A stretch of DNA of 64,000 bases from Manduca sexta (lineage: Eukaryota; Arthropoda; Insecta; Lepidoptera; Sphingidae), in the NCBI RefSeq assembly GCF_014839805.1, contig NC_051131.1, forward strand, positions 8,048,913 through 8,112,912, in the 5' to 3' direction. Under the pieces are notes generated by a model, which did no database searches, was not told where the DNA came from, and saw nothing but the letters and a program-made list of their open reading frames with translations. Below, one piece after another: positions 1-11,644 of the stretch. The first letter of the stretch is position 1. Every line of letters begins with the position of its first letter. A program made the position numbers and the translations under genes.

Positions 1-243
1 ACCATTTTGGTCTTGGATTTTTTTTTATGTCGTCTAGCCATCGTTTGTAAAACCTTCCTCTGTGGCGCTTACCTGGTAAACCATTTTAAGTTACTCGCTT
101 TGTCCACCTTTCATGGTCTTTGAGAGACGTTACATGGCTTGCCCATTTCCACTTCAATTTTTGCGCGTGGCTTAGCATCATTGACCTTATTTTAGTGTAC
201 CTTACTTTGTGTGGCTTTTTAATGTTTTGCATGCTTAGGTCTA
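1..243 (-). mobile_element. Non-LTR retrotransposon fragment, C-terminal end of reverse transcriptase ORF
   Basis: On the minus strand, one frame from about 243 down to the window edge reads as the tail of a non-LTR reverse transcriptase. It contains KLKWEWASHV, then RWTKRV, then GRFYKRWLDDI. These correspond to the conserved WAGHVAR / RWTKRV / RGRPxKRWxDDI blocks that close RTE-, Jockey- and CR1-like RT ORFs. One in-frame stop (TAA complement at 86-88) breaks it, and the 3' end lies outside the window. It is a dead remnant. The clade is uncertain, though RTE-like is favoured. Confidence 0.6.
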
Positions 244-979
244 TTGCCCTTTGACAAGTTACATTTGTAAGAAGTTTAAATGTTTTTTTTTATATATGTA
301 TTTAATTGAATATTATGTTAATATGTATCAAATAATTTAACATTTTTTTACTATGTATTTTTTTTTTATTTCAGTAATGTATATATTTATTAGATATATT
401 TTTATAGACAAGAATTAAAACGGGACTTTTTTATATAAAAGTTAAGATTTTTTGCTAATGTCCCTAGGAAAACGCCACGAACCCTATTTTTAGAAGCTAT
501 TTATTCGAAAATTATAATACACACAGAACAAAAAAAATTAAACATATAATTTTTAATAATGTAAATGTTGTTTCTTTAATATAATGGAAATGCACCTAAA
601 ATTGTTGATTCTGTGCATCTCTTCCTAATAAAAGGACACGTAATTTTAATTTGCAGCCATAAATATTTAGATAGACAATTAAATAAGGAATATTTCGGTA
701 GTTTAGGATTGTTAAATTACTTTTTTAAAGAAATTATTCCGAATTATTTGCCCATTCCCGCTATGCGTCGCAAATGTATAGAACGAATGCTTAAGGCCAT
801 ATGCTCGGAGGAGGGCCTTAATGGAACGAGTTATAAGAAAAGAAAATGTGAATAGAATAAAGCACTGTTATGTGTTATGTGATTTAATAGGTTTGTTATT
901 GACTACTTTTAGTTAATTATCGTTTAGTAAAAGGTTACAAAGAAAATTATTTATATTATAAGCGGAGATAACTTAATTG
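244..979. other. AT-rich stretch without recognisable genes
   Basis: The sequence is dominated by A/T runs. An 80-codon open frame at 613-855 has no recognisable motif, and I treat it as chance. No RNA gene or regulatory motif could be supported. Confidence 0.5.
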
Positions 980-1287
980 AGGGGTGGTATGGACTGTCGA
1001 AACCAATGTCCGCATGTTCAAATCCCAAAGGCACACATAACTGACTTTTCTAAAATTATTCGTGTATTCTTTGTGAATTATCGCTTGCTTTAACGGTGAA
1101 GGAGAACATCGTGAGGAAACCTGTGTACCTGAGAAGTTCTCTAAAGGAATTTTGAAGATATGAGAAGTCTACCAATCCGCACTAGGTCAGCGTGGTGGAC
1201 TAACGTCTAATCCCTCGCAGTAGTAGGGAAGGGCTGCGTTCAGTAGTGGGACAGTATATATTTAATACAGGGCTGACATTATTATTA
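980..1287 (+). mobile_element. tRNA-derived SINE, older copy
   Basis: This shares its whole length with the better copy at 2730-2960. Both contain a tRNA-like head (here degraded: 'gttcaaatccc' in the B-box position), 'tgaattatcgctt(g/a)ctttaacggtgaa', 'cagtagtag', 'cagt(a/g)(g/t)gggacagtatat' and a tail 'attattatta'. This copy keeps about 100 bp in the middle that the second copy lacks. It has no coding capacity, and the promoter boxes look mutated. Confidence 0.65.
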
Positions 1288-2720
1288 CATAAGAGCAAAG
1301 AATATACATAATACTAGCTATTCTTGCGATTCCGCCAGTTTGCAAGTCTTCCCGGAATTAACGTCGCAAAAATCCGCGCATTTTTGTGGGATAAATAGTG
1401 ATCTATGTAATTACGATGCGTTAACTATCCTTTTATAAATATTATGTCGATTGGATGCCGCGTGAAAGACAAACCAATGAACACACTATCGCATTTATGA
1501 TATTAGTAAGAATAACATGAATACTGTTTGAGGTCATTATAATACGCAGGGTCGATGCTATTGACCGAGGAATGTGTGATGTTAACATATTATTTTTAAC
1601 GAGCCTTTTTAAATGCTATCACGATTACAATGTACAGTACACATACTCGTGAACAATATGCATAAACTTTGGTTTTTATTTGTTTTTGGCCTCTTATATT
1701 CATACGCAACAATAAAAATAACGATTCTGGCATTTTACGCGGATGTACGGCATCTTTTAGTAGTTAACGTTGTATTTTAATGAATCTGTACCGATAATAT
1801 AAACAAAAGTCTAAAAATAAAATTTAATCATACAGGAAAAAATAAACAACGTCTCGTAAGTATACTGGTTTGTTTCACCGCGCTTACCTGTTTTTCGTCA
1901 AATGATTTATTCGTACGCGTTGACGTAGTTGCATGCTTGTTCGCATTGTGTGTTTGTCTGCTGCTCTGAAATTTTAATAAAAGCACCTTGCGTCTGCACG
2001 AATATTTGACCCGCGCCGTCGACGGCGCGTCGGAGGGAAGATTACTGGAACCCGTTCATGGCTCAAGGTAAACGCCGGAGATGGTAATAAGTAGGAATTA
2101 TTCGCATACCGATCCTTTGTTCACGTATCAAGTTCATGAGTATATTTTACGCAGCTTGTTCGGCTACCTGCAGGCTCGCTACCTGCGAGGGCAACACTAC
2201 CCTGGCCCTTTCATGGGTGAATCGTTAAATTTTACTAGTTAGCTAAAAATCAATTTCCATATCCGTTTGCGATACATAATATAATCACTGAAATTTTGTT
2301 TAACGTGCTTAAACTAAAGATAAACTACAAAAATGTGACACACATCTTGTGAACTGCAAATCCATTAACTTCATACTTTATTAAAATGCCAATAACGTGT
2401 TACCGGTAATCCTATAGATCTTTTCAAAAGCTAATTATTTGCCAGCGCCTCCGATCTAGTTAACAGCCAACAAAACAGACGTTACAGGTTTGATCGTTAA
2501 CACCCGAAACTTTGGCCGCTAAATCGTATCTTCGATTACAAACCAATCGGCCCATTTATAATGCGAAAGACTGATTTCTTGGAACAGATAAAGATTCTTA
2601 ACTTATAATGTTCTTATGATCGCTTAAATATTATATTTTATTATAAGTACAAATGTAAATTTTGAAATATTTAAAGCAGATGTTTTTTTTATAAATTAGA
2701 CACTGCATATATACAGTGGT
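1288..2720. other. Non-coding stretch with a CpG-dense palindrome
   Basis: No exon-like open frame was recognised. Apart from the CpG-rich patch near 1,985-2,080 (listed separately), the sequence is ordinary AT-rich intergenic or intronic DNA. Confidence 0.45.
2012..2029. repeat. 18-bp perfect CpG palindrome
   Basis: CGCGCCGTCGACGGCGCG reads the same on both strands. It holds five CpG dinucleotides inside otherwise AT-rich DNA. It may be a bound site or part of a small CpG-rich promoter patch. Function is not established. Confidence 0.6.
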
Positions 2721-2969
2721 ATGATTATGGCAAAAAGCGGCGATAGCCTAGTTGGTTATGGAACGGACTGCCGAGACGAATGTCCACAGGTTCGAAACCC
2801 AAGGGCACACACCCCTAACTTTTCTAAAAAATTATGAGTGTATTCTTTCTGAATTATCGCTTACTTTAACGGTGAAGGGCCTAATCTCTCTCAGTAGTAG
2901 AGGAGGCCCGTGCCCAACAGTGGGACAGTATATAATACAGGACTGATATTATTATTATATATGATTATG
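2721..2969 (+). mobile_element. tRNA-derived SINE with target-site duplication
   Basis: The head at 2736-2800 looks like a tRNA gene, with an A-box-like 'TAGCCTAGTTGG' and a B box 'GGTTCGAAACC', the internal RNA polymerase III promoter elements. The body matches the copy at 980-1287, with an internal deletion. The tail is 'attattattatat'. The nine bases ATGATTATG occur directly before the element (2721-2729) and after it (2961-2969), which marks a target-site duplication from a fairly recent insertion. Confidence 0.8.
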
Positions 2970-3627
2970 ATATTTGCCTCAGGATGCATATTACTTACTA
3001 GGGATGTAACGAATATTCGCATCTTTTTTAATATTTGCACTCTCATTCGCAATAGGTTATGCGTTTTTTTTTGAGAATGTTTTTGACAAAGAAAACTGGA
3101 AAAATAGTTTTAAAATGGTTGTTATTTCACTGATTATAATAGTTACTATGACTAAATATATGTTAAGTTAAGGCTCTTAAATCACTGTAGTGATTTATGA
3201 CGGCACAAGAACTATAGCGTCATCATCTTTAAAAAAACCAAATCAAAATTTCAGAAAATTCCCACGACAACAAATTATCAGAAAAGGGAACCTATATAGG
3301 ACATGTTCTTTTCATATGCCAATTTTATCCAAATTCTTTCGAAAGTTACCGCGTTACGAATCCAAACGTTGTCACAAACACTCGCATTTATAATAAAGCA
3401 GATTTTTTTTACCAATTCATTTAAGGGGAAAAACATGGATGAAGAATAAACCACGAACTGGTTATGGTGAAATGTAACACAAAAAAGAATGGTCCTTACG
3501 AAAAGATATCAATAATTAAAATATACAAGAAAATATGCTTCAAATAGGTGAATCCTATTTCTTTATTAACTTTAATGATAAAATTCCATATAGAGTTAAT
3601 TTAACCTGAACATTATTTTTCATCCCT

Positions 3628-3630
<3 letters not shown>

Positions 3631-3658
<28 letters not shown>
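3631..3658. repeat. (AC)14 microsatellite
   Basis: Uninterrupted AC dinucleotide repeats, 28 bases. It directly abuts the dispersed repeat that begins at 3659. Confidence 0.95.
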
Positions 3659-3785
3659 CATCACGCATTTATTCCCGAAGGTGTATGCAGAGGTGCAACC
3701 AGGGCACCCACTTTTCGCCAAGTGTGTTCCGTCCCAGGATGTGATAGGGGGCGAACCTATCGCCATATCGGGCACAAATATAAAT
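3659..3785 (+). repeat. Dispersed lepidopteran-type repeat, copy 1
   Basis: The block 'tcccgaaggtgtatgcagag ... gggcacccacttttcgcc ... gatagggggcgaacctatcgccatatcgg' reappears in diverged form at 55,414-55,595 ('tcccgaagggttaagcag ... gagcactcactttccgcc ... cgccatatcgga'). Two copies in one window show that it is a repeat family. I recognise it as a common interspersed element of moth genomes, but the class is uncertain. No coding capacity is visible. Confidence 0.6.
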
Positions 3786-4794
3786 ATAACCCTTATACGT
3801 GTGTCACTTATTTCATAAATGACGATGAATAAACGGCTAAGCTCATTGTGATTAAATCAAGCAGAGAGAAAGTTCAAACGTTGTGAATGGTCATTGGCTC
3901 CTCTTTACATCAACTTATAAAATTCTGTAATGGATGAAATAAACTTTTAAAAGTGTCTTTTGTGGTAATAGATCATCTGAAAGGTTGTTTGTTGCTTTTG
4001 CGAGACTTATCCATCCCTCCCTATTAAATGTATCTTTCAAGATAAATATAACCAATTTGAAAGCTATTTCTAATTATTCTGTTAAGTAAAAAATCACCAA
4101 ATCACTTTGAAAAATGTTTATTAATTCAGTAAGAATCAAACATAAACGCAAGGTGAAAACCACTTTTGTACATCCTGTCTTTCGTCTATAAAAAATGTAC
4201 GCTTCTCTGCGAACCAAGCCGTACGCAGGTAGTCGCCTATTCCGGGACATTATCTATCTGCGTGCTAAATTTTAGCCACATCCGATCAGTGTTTGACTAT
4301 ACTTCTCTCTCTTACAAAATTTCACATTTATTCATTTCGCAAGTTCAAAATAATTTAATTTCGAGCAGCAATCCTGCGCTTGAAGTAATGCTGAAGTCGT
4401 ACTATTTCCATGTTCCCAGTTATATAGGAACTCTTAGTTTAATGCACGTCGACAAGTTAGTGTTGCAGTATTTTAGTGGCGAAGATTTAACTTACTTATA
4501 TGACAACTCCTTGATGTAAATTTTATCATATAATATCACTACTAAATATATTTGATATATCCCACTATTGTACTGTACTCGCATGTCTTCTTTCGGCTTA
4601 AGTGAAAAATTAAATTCGCGTTCAACTTGAAATGTTATATTTAGGTATAATATTTTTATTTATATATGCATGACCATGTATTTAATTTTTTGTTTTGTAC
4701 TGTAGCGTGTAGTTTGGGGCGTTAGTCCCGTGGCCCTCGGGTTAAAGAAAAGTACATGAGTATCCCTATTCGTCCTTAGTTAATTTTGTATATC
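3786..4794. other. Non-coding stretch; unassigned 117-codon open frame
   Basis: An open frame at 4166-4519 on the plus strand runs 117 codons but has no ATG at its 5' end, no recognisable motif and no convincing splice context. It is probably chance. Nothing else was seen. Confidence 0.4.
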
Positions 4795-5158
4795 TTAAGG
4801 TTATAGCTTAAGGTCCATTTTCATACATTTTGTTTCACCTTTAATCTGGGTAACTAAACAAGTATTGACAAGTAAAGAATTTAAATTCACGTCTAGTTAG
4901 TGATTAGTTCTCGCAGTTGAAGAAAAACGTAAAATAATTAATATGCATGGATATTTCGGCCTTTAAAATTTCGTCGTATTAAATTTTAAAGGCCGAAATA
5001 TCCATGCATATTAATTATTTTACGTTTTTCTTCAACTGCGAGAACTAATCACTAACTAGACGTGAATTTAAATTCTTTACTTGCCAATACTTGTTTAGTT
5101 ACCCAGATTAAAGGTGAAACAAAATGTATGAAAAATGGACCTTAAGCTATAACCTTAA
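4795..5158. mobile_element. Fold-back MITE: near-perfect palindrome, TTAA-flanked
   Basis: The left arm (4795-4971) and right arm (4981-5158) are near-perfect inverted copies separated by about 9 bp. The outermost TTAA occurs on both sides (4795-4798 and 5155-5158), matching the TTAA target-site duplications of piggyBac-like elements. A single-arm relative lies at 11421-11644. A transcript through this region would form a hairpin of about 175 bp. Confidence 0.85.
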
Positions 5159-8100
5159 TTCTAAAGTAATATTATAAAAAGGAGATGTATGTAAATTTGG
5201 ACGATGGATACATTTCTGAAACTACGAAACTCTTAAAAAGAACTCATTCCCTATTCTTAGTAGGGATGGGCAATCTTATCTTATAGTATCTTAGATACTA
5301 CATTGCCTTTTAATGTCATGTCTCATGAATTATTTTATTTTATTTTGTAGACTACTTTGGGTCTTAATATTTTTTATCCTGACTTTAAAGCGCTAAAACA
5401 TTAAGCAATTCAATGGTTTATAAGTAAATCCGAAATTATAAGTGAACTAGTATGAATTACATAAATATGCGGTTTCGTTGAGAACATTATTGGAAAGCTC
5501 CGAATCAGGTTTGCTCGTTTAGCAATACAATTTCATAATTACCTATTCTGATGTGTACTTACCACGTTTATCAATGTATTGACTGAAGTTCGATTTGTTT
5601 TATCTAAAATGATAGTATGAATTAATGGTAGTAAATAGAAAAGTATTTTAAAACTTATTTCATCAACAGAAAAGTTTTTAAGTGAAAGGATTAATCCATG
5701 ACAATATCAATACTGTAATTGTTCTTGGTGCACAAGATAAATTTTGTATAACCTTTGCTTGTAGATAATTCCTAGATGATATAAATGAAGCGGCAAAGTC
5801 GTCCACTTGGCTGGACAATATAAAGTGGACCTATCAGTAACCTGGTCATGACAAAATCGGTGGCCGAATGGAGAGCAAATCGAGTGGTATTGTTTATCGC
5901 AACTGGCAACATTCGTGTTATTAACCGATTGTTTGTGACGTAACTGGACGGCGCAGACTTCAATTACGCGGCAAAACAGATAACGCTGAATAATATGTGC
6001 TTAATGCATTTAGATTGCAAATCATACGAACTTTGCAAGGCATTTCAAGGATACTTACGGTCTATACTGTGTTAATGCCCTGTACTGTGATCGTTTAATG
6101 TAACGCCCACAGTTAATTGTCAATGTACTTGCTCGCAATAATTATTATTATAATAATTTTCTTGTATCTGTGATAGATTGTGACATGATTACTTATTCAG
6201 TGTCATAACTGCTCAGATAAACATGTACTCGTTATATCACTATCATCTAAAACTGTTCTTTATTGCGTGTATAAATGTCTATATGAAATGTAACAATCAA
6301 ATATGTCCATCGTGTACAAAAGTTTATTGCGATATGTAAGAATGTCGATATCAACTTTGAGACTTTCGGGATTCATAGTGTACAAGCGATACGCTAGGAT
6401 CTCATTTTGCGTCATCTTTAATATAGTAATAGCGAGGTCATAAAAAACATGCTTAATATTTTTTTGTATAGGTTTATATCCCTTTGCGACTCTCATACCT
6501 TTAATTATGTAGACTGTATCTGAGTGTTATCTTGAAAGGAAGCCAGCGCTAAGTGTCATAACATTCGACGAACACAGGATATTTTGACGAATTACTTTCA
6601 ATAATATTCTATGACTGTTCAAGTTCATTGTATTATGTATAATTCAGTTACATATTAAACAATAGTTAAAAGTTGAAATTGATCAAGCCAGTATCTATCA
6701 TACAATTGGAAAGTCCTTGGGGTTTCACTAATTTGCTTATTGAGTCCCGGGTGGGTCTAATGGGGGGTTCCTTTGTTGCGCGCCTTTTCAGAAAGTTGCA
6801 AATGAATTTAAATGTTCGCAACACCGTCGTCCTTGTTTGGATCTGTTAATGACTTACTTATTTCCCCCATTTGGGAGTTAACGAGAGAAAATGAAATTAA
6901 CTTAATATACTAAACTGTGGAGCAATTATCAAGAACAGTAAGGAATTAGTCAGTGTTTTAGCCTGCCGCCTCAAATTCCGAAAATGTTATGATTAATACG
7001 ACCTATCTCAAAAAAGAGATTGTGTAGTCATTTCAAAATTCAAAAGAATTTAATAATCACTATTGTGTACGAGTTCTATAGTTATATGTAGTCTCTATAG
7101 TATGTATACATATAATATAAAAAAAAATGGCTATGGCCGGAATATTTGAAAGTAACCGCAATGTTTTCGCATTTGAATCTTATCCGAAACTTCGTTTTAC
7201 ATCAACTGATACGGGTAATACAAATTCCTACTTTAATTTAGTAGTGCTTGTGTCATAAAGTACATCATAAAAAAATTTAATGTTAATATCAAATCTACGT
7301 GTGAACAGAAAATGAGAAGTAAGAATGAACTATTAGTAATCGCTAAAAGTAGTCATGCCATTTTAATTTTCTTTCTCTTAGGTAAAGTTACATTGTCCCT
7401 GATTAACGATGAGTTTCCCCTTGTTTGCGCGCGTCCAGAGAGACTTCTTGAAAGTCCGCGGAAAACTCCGGACATCTTTTGAACCCAAAGCGTCTCTCTT
7501 TTGTAATAATCTTCATAAAAATAAAGCTAAATTTATTTTTCATTACAAACTCGTAAAAGTATGTAACTACCCGAGGAAACACTAATTTTACCGAAATGCA
7601 AGAGGTTTTTTGGTGAATTCGTCCGGCACGTTGTTACCCATTTAAGCGATAGCGTAATTTTGATATATTGTCTGGAGATAAATAAATACGGCCTAATGTT
7701 TGTGAAACCAAAATCATGTACAATATATTGATATTTGCCTGTTATTAAAAGGTTTGATTTAAGGTAAAGACAGAATTTATCCAAACAATGCGAACAGTAA
7801 TTTGTGCGGCAAGGAGAGATATCGTTGTTGCTTTGTTATTATTTATCTTTATCAACGGTGTCGGTTACATTAGGCGGCGGTTTATAAAGACTAAAGTTAT
7901 TATTTACATTACGAATAGCACAATTTGTACTTATTACGGTGTGTCGCTGGTAAACGGAACCCGTGTTTCTCTGCGCCTCGTGAGAATAACCACTTTGTTC
8001 GCGGGCGACGCGACGCGGCAGTGGCAAATAGATTTCCGACCCACCTCTTCACCACAAATACACTGACTCGACGCCTGTTATTTAATTCAAACACGACGCA

Positions 8101-11100
8101 TTGAGAAACGCATTTGCGAATTCGAAACGATTTCTGTTTAACACTTGATAACGTACCATTTTGTTTGTATACGGCTTTCTAATTCTATTTATGCTCAGTT
8201 TCCGTAACACTGTCTTGGTATCCAAAATTACGATCCAACATCGGTTTACCTACTTTATGGATAGTTATTTTTAATGTGTGATAAAGCAAGCGCTCTGATT
8301 TCCTTCATTATGTATTATGATAATGCGTCGCGTAGCCCAGTGTCGCTTTGTCTACAAAATTTAATACAATAGCATCATTTATAATACCTTGAATAACTAA
8401 CGATTCAAGGAGTTTAAACATATACTCAGTTGGTATATATAATACCTTGCTTCTTTACCGTAAACGATTTTCTGCAGCGAATTCAGTATGTCATTGAACT
8501 ATGATTGGCTAATTCTGATAATTGAGCAAATTATAATATACACGTTTCTGAGATCGTTAATTGTAATCGCCAAGAATATAATATTAATTACTTAGCGTCC
8601 AGGGGAAGCAAGTATTTTAAATGTTTCTTATACATATGATTCCTGTTCAGAAAGTTAAATTGCAATAACTTAACATCTTTCGCCATCGCGAGAAACCATT
8701 TTAAACAGTATTCCGTAAACTCCTAAAATATTATATAACCTGGCTTTATCCGCATGCAAACATTTTATTAACGTATCGTAAGCCGTAGTCATAATGTGGG
8801 AAGAAAGCTTATAAAAATGTTGGATATGTCGACGTCTCAATTATATTTAATATTAATCATACAACTTGTCATACAAGTTGTAACTTTTTTCACTGTAAAC
8901 AAGGCATATATTATTACTATAGTTCCGCGCGTATGTCATTTAAAGGATATTTTTACTACTACCAGTCAGTCTTAGGTGTATTATGTGCTATTAATTTAAC
9001 GTTAAAAATATATGTATAACGCAATGCATTATTTACTACTTATTTATGTTAATAGACTGTTTAATCCAGTGATTTCAGATGCCATAAGTCCGAATTCGAA
9101 GACTAATACCGTAGTAATTCTGAAAGCATCTGATATCTCCATAATTTCTACAAATTATCAGAATTTATTTCAACAAAACCACGTTTGTAATTTCAGAATC
9201 GCATATGAATATTCATTTTGAATATTATGAATAATCTTATGTAGCAAGAAACTCTGTGCTAATTATGCTCTAGACACAACGATGGAATAAATAGTCCACC
9301 AAACAGTTTAAAACATTCAACAATTTCAGACTTGTTGACAAATCTAAACGCAAGGCGTGATGTCATAATTTTTTCTAACCAATGGTGATGTGTTGCTAAA
9401 ATTTCAATTTCTTAGCCACATTTTCTTTTACAAAACTATTGCTTAGTAAAATTATAATACCGCTATACATGTTCATTTGTAGTATGTAAACAAAGAAAAA
9501 TGGTTGAATATACGATTGTTCACATATGTAACGACTTATATATAAAAGATAAACATTAAACTTAGGTTCTCTGATTGTAATATTTGCTGACCACAATCGA
9601 TCCCAAGACATATGTAATATAAACAGTATAAATATGCGACAGGATGCGGCGTGGATGTTTAATGTTGGTTTAGTTTATAACTGTGTCAAAGGAAACTGTC
9701 AATCACATTACGTTTATATTCAGAAAGTAATAGAAATTGTAATTTAACTTACAAGTTACGACCGAATATCTAAAGGAAATTATTTCGGGTATGTCGATAA
9801 ATATTAGCGAGAGAAAAAATAAATTGTAACAGAAGTGAAATGGAAAATGCTATTATGAAATTGGAGCGGCAGAATATTTAAATGTCCCTTATGAATGGTG
9901 TGACGCTCCACAGTTCATGGATACAGTACTTCGGAATAAACATGTAAAAATATGCACTTTTAAACAGAGTTTTTAAAGCAGCTTGTTTCATAATTAAAAT
10001 ATATTTTCATTTTAAAATTAATTTACATTAAGATCAATTTTGTTTACAGCTTCATATTTTTAATGAATGCTTCTTCTTTTATTATATATTATATCTATAT
10101 ATTATTATCTATTTTATAATTTTGTCATAGTTCTGCCGTAGTATACCGTATCAAGTACTCTATTTATTGGTAAATTATTAAAAACCAAATATCTCGCGTA
10201 TTCGCTGGATGATACTCTAGTATTGATGGATGGGATACTTTCTTTTTTCTTTAATTACTTGTTTCAGTGATTAATTCGTAAAATGATGCCTGTCTATAAT
10301 TCATACGATTGTACAAATTTTAATTGAATCCCGCGTAATTGGACAGCTTATTATGAAATTGCTTTATCACTATAATCCGATGAAGTCAATTGCAATAAAT
10401 TATTGGTTAAACGTCGCTTTCGTGGCGTGTACTCATTCAACAATTATTACGTCCCATATGTTTCCCCTAAAATATTTTAGTGGATTTCTTTTTAAACTAC
10501 ATATTGATGAATCATTATAAGTAAAAAAGTAAATCAATACAAAGGTGAGAAATATGGTGTACAGGTGTGACATCATGACATGAAGTCAATAACTTAGGAA
10601 AAAAAGTGAGCGAGTAAAACTATGTATTACTTTCATGAAATATTTTGAATTGGAATATACTAATTTTGAACTTCCACTACAAATAATACTATTTTAACTG
10701 TCCGCCTATACAGGTGTCATAGCGTGTGATTACACTAGGATCCGAGAACTCTGTGTTAGTGGAGTCAACAAGGAATATTGAAATAATTTCCTTATAGAAT
10801 AATCACATATTTTACTGATGGTGCGTTGTAAACATCTTTTGTCATTATGTTGTTAATAAAAAATAATGAAATTTAGTGGCTTAAATTTTACAGCAAGAAC
10901 GGGTAATTGAATGTAAGATCACTTGTTACTTTTCTTTGTGTGAAGGCAATTAAATATAAATATTATTCGAGTGAAATGAAGTTTCATCATTATATTTGAT
11001 ATATTTTTGTGTAGGGATATTATTATAATGTAAATAACGTAAAAGATTCTGTTATTTATTGAATGATCGTTCCTCGAATTGTAGAAAAGTTGCAACATAT

Positions 11101-11420
11101 TATAGAAGACAAAATGCATCCCTGGGGAAAAGGCCGGTGCGGAATGTTTCCAAATTGTCAGTTGGCCACGGACGACGTTCATTTCAATGGGATGCATAGA
11201 TTTCAATTTAAGTGTGAAATCGAACTACATCTTTTTAATCGGCAGACGTTTTTCGGAATCATGGTTTTTTATAGGTCTCTCTTTGAATAGATGGGTGTCA
11301 TTTATTCAGTAAGTAACTGTCTTTAAAAACAAAAGCATGCCCCTACGCGTTTTTATCAGGGATGGATCTTGACTTGAAGGGCTCATATGTCTATAAAATT
11401 TACTTTTGAATTAATTTCCA
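5159..11420. other. Long non-coding stretch
   Basis: No exon with supportable splice sites and family-like protein sequence was found on either strand. Open frames of 60-95 codons (for example 6260-6496, 7533-7784, 10919-11206) look random and often overlap on opposite strands. A possible recursive splice site near 7382 is listed separately. Confidence 0.45.
7366..7388 (+). promoter_or_regulatory. Weak candidate recursive splice site
   Basis: A pyrimidine-rich run 'ttttctttctctta' leads into AG at 7380-7381, followed at once by GTAAAG (7382-7387). A 3' splice site touching a 5' splice site is the form of a recursive splicing point. TAG and GTAAAG are less ideal than CAG and GTRAGT, so this is much weaker than the site at 19847. 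Confidence 0.2.
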
Positions 11421-11644
11421 TTAAGGCGATACCTCAAGGTCCATTTTCATACATTTTGTTTCACCTTTAATCTGGGTAACTAAACAAGTATTGGCAAGTA
11501 AAGAATTTAAATTCACGTCTAGTTAGTGATTAGTTCTCGCAGTTGAAAGAAAAACGTAAAAATAATTAATAATCATGGATATTTCGGCCTTTAAAATTTA
11601 GTATGACGAAATGTATGAAAATGGACCTTGTGGTATCGCCTTAA
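11421..11644. mobile_element. MITE with TTAA duplication, ordinary (non-palindromic) form
   Basis: TTAA flanks both ends (11421-11424 and 11641-11644). Terminal inverted repeats of about 35 bp start 'ggcgatacc(t/a)caaggtcc'. The interior matches the left arm of the palindrome at 4795-5158 over about 150 bp, for example 'cacctttaatctgggtaact' and 'ctagttagtgattagttctc'. It has no coding capacity, so movement would need a transposase supplied elsewhere, probably piggyBac-like given the TTAA target. Confidence 0.8.

Noticed and set aside
2736..2810. tRNA gene
   Set aside because: A and B boxes are present, but the sequence continues into a SINE body with tail and target duplication. It is not a standalone tRNA.
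4166..4519. 117-codon plus-strand open frame
   Set aside because: No ATG at the 5' end, no motif, no supporting splice sites; treated as chance.
7788..8094. Overlapping frames on both strands in a GC-richer patch
   Set aside because: No similarity to known proteins and no splice logic; mutual shadows.
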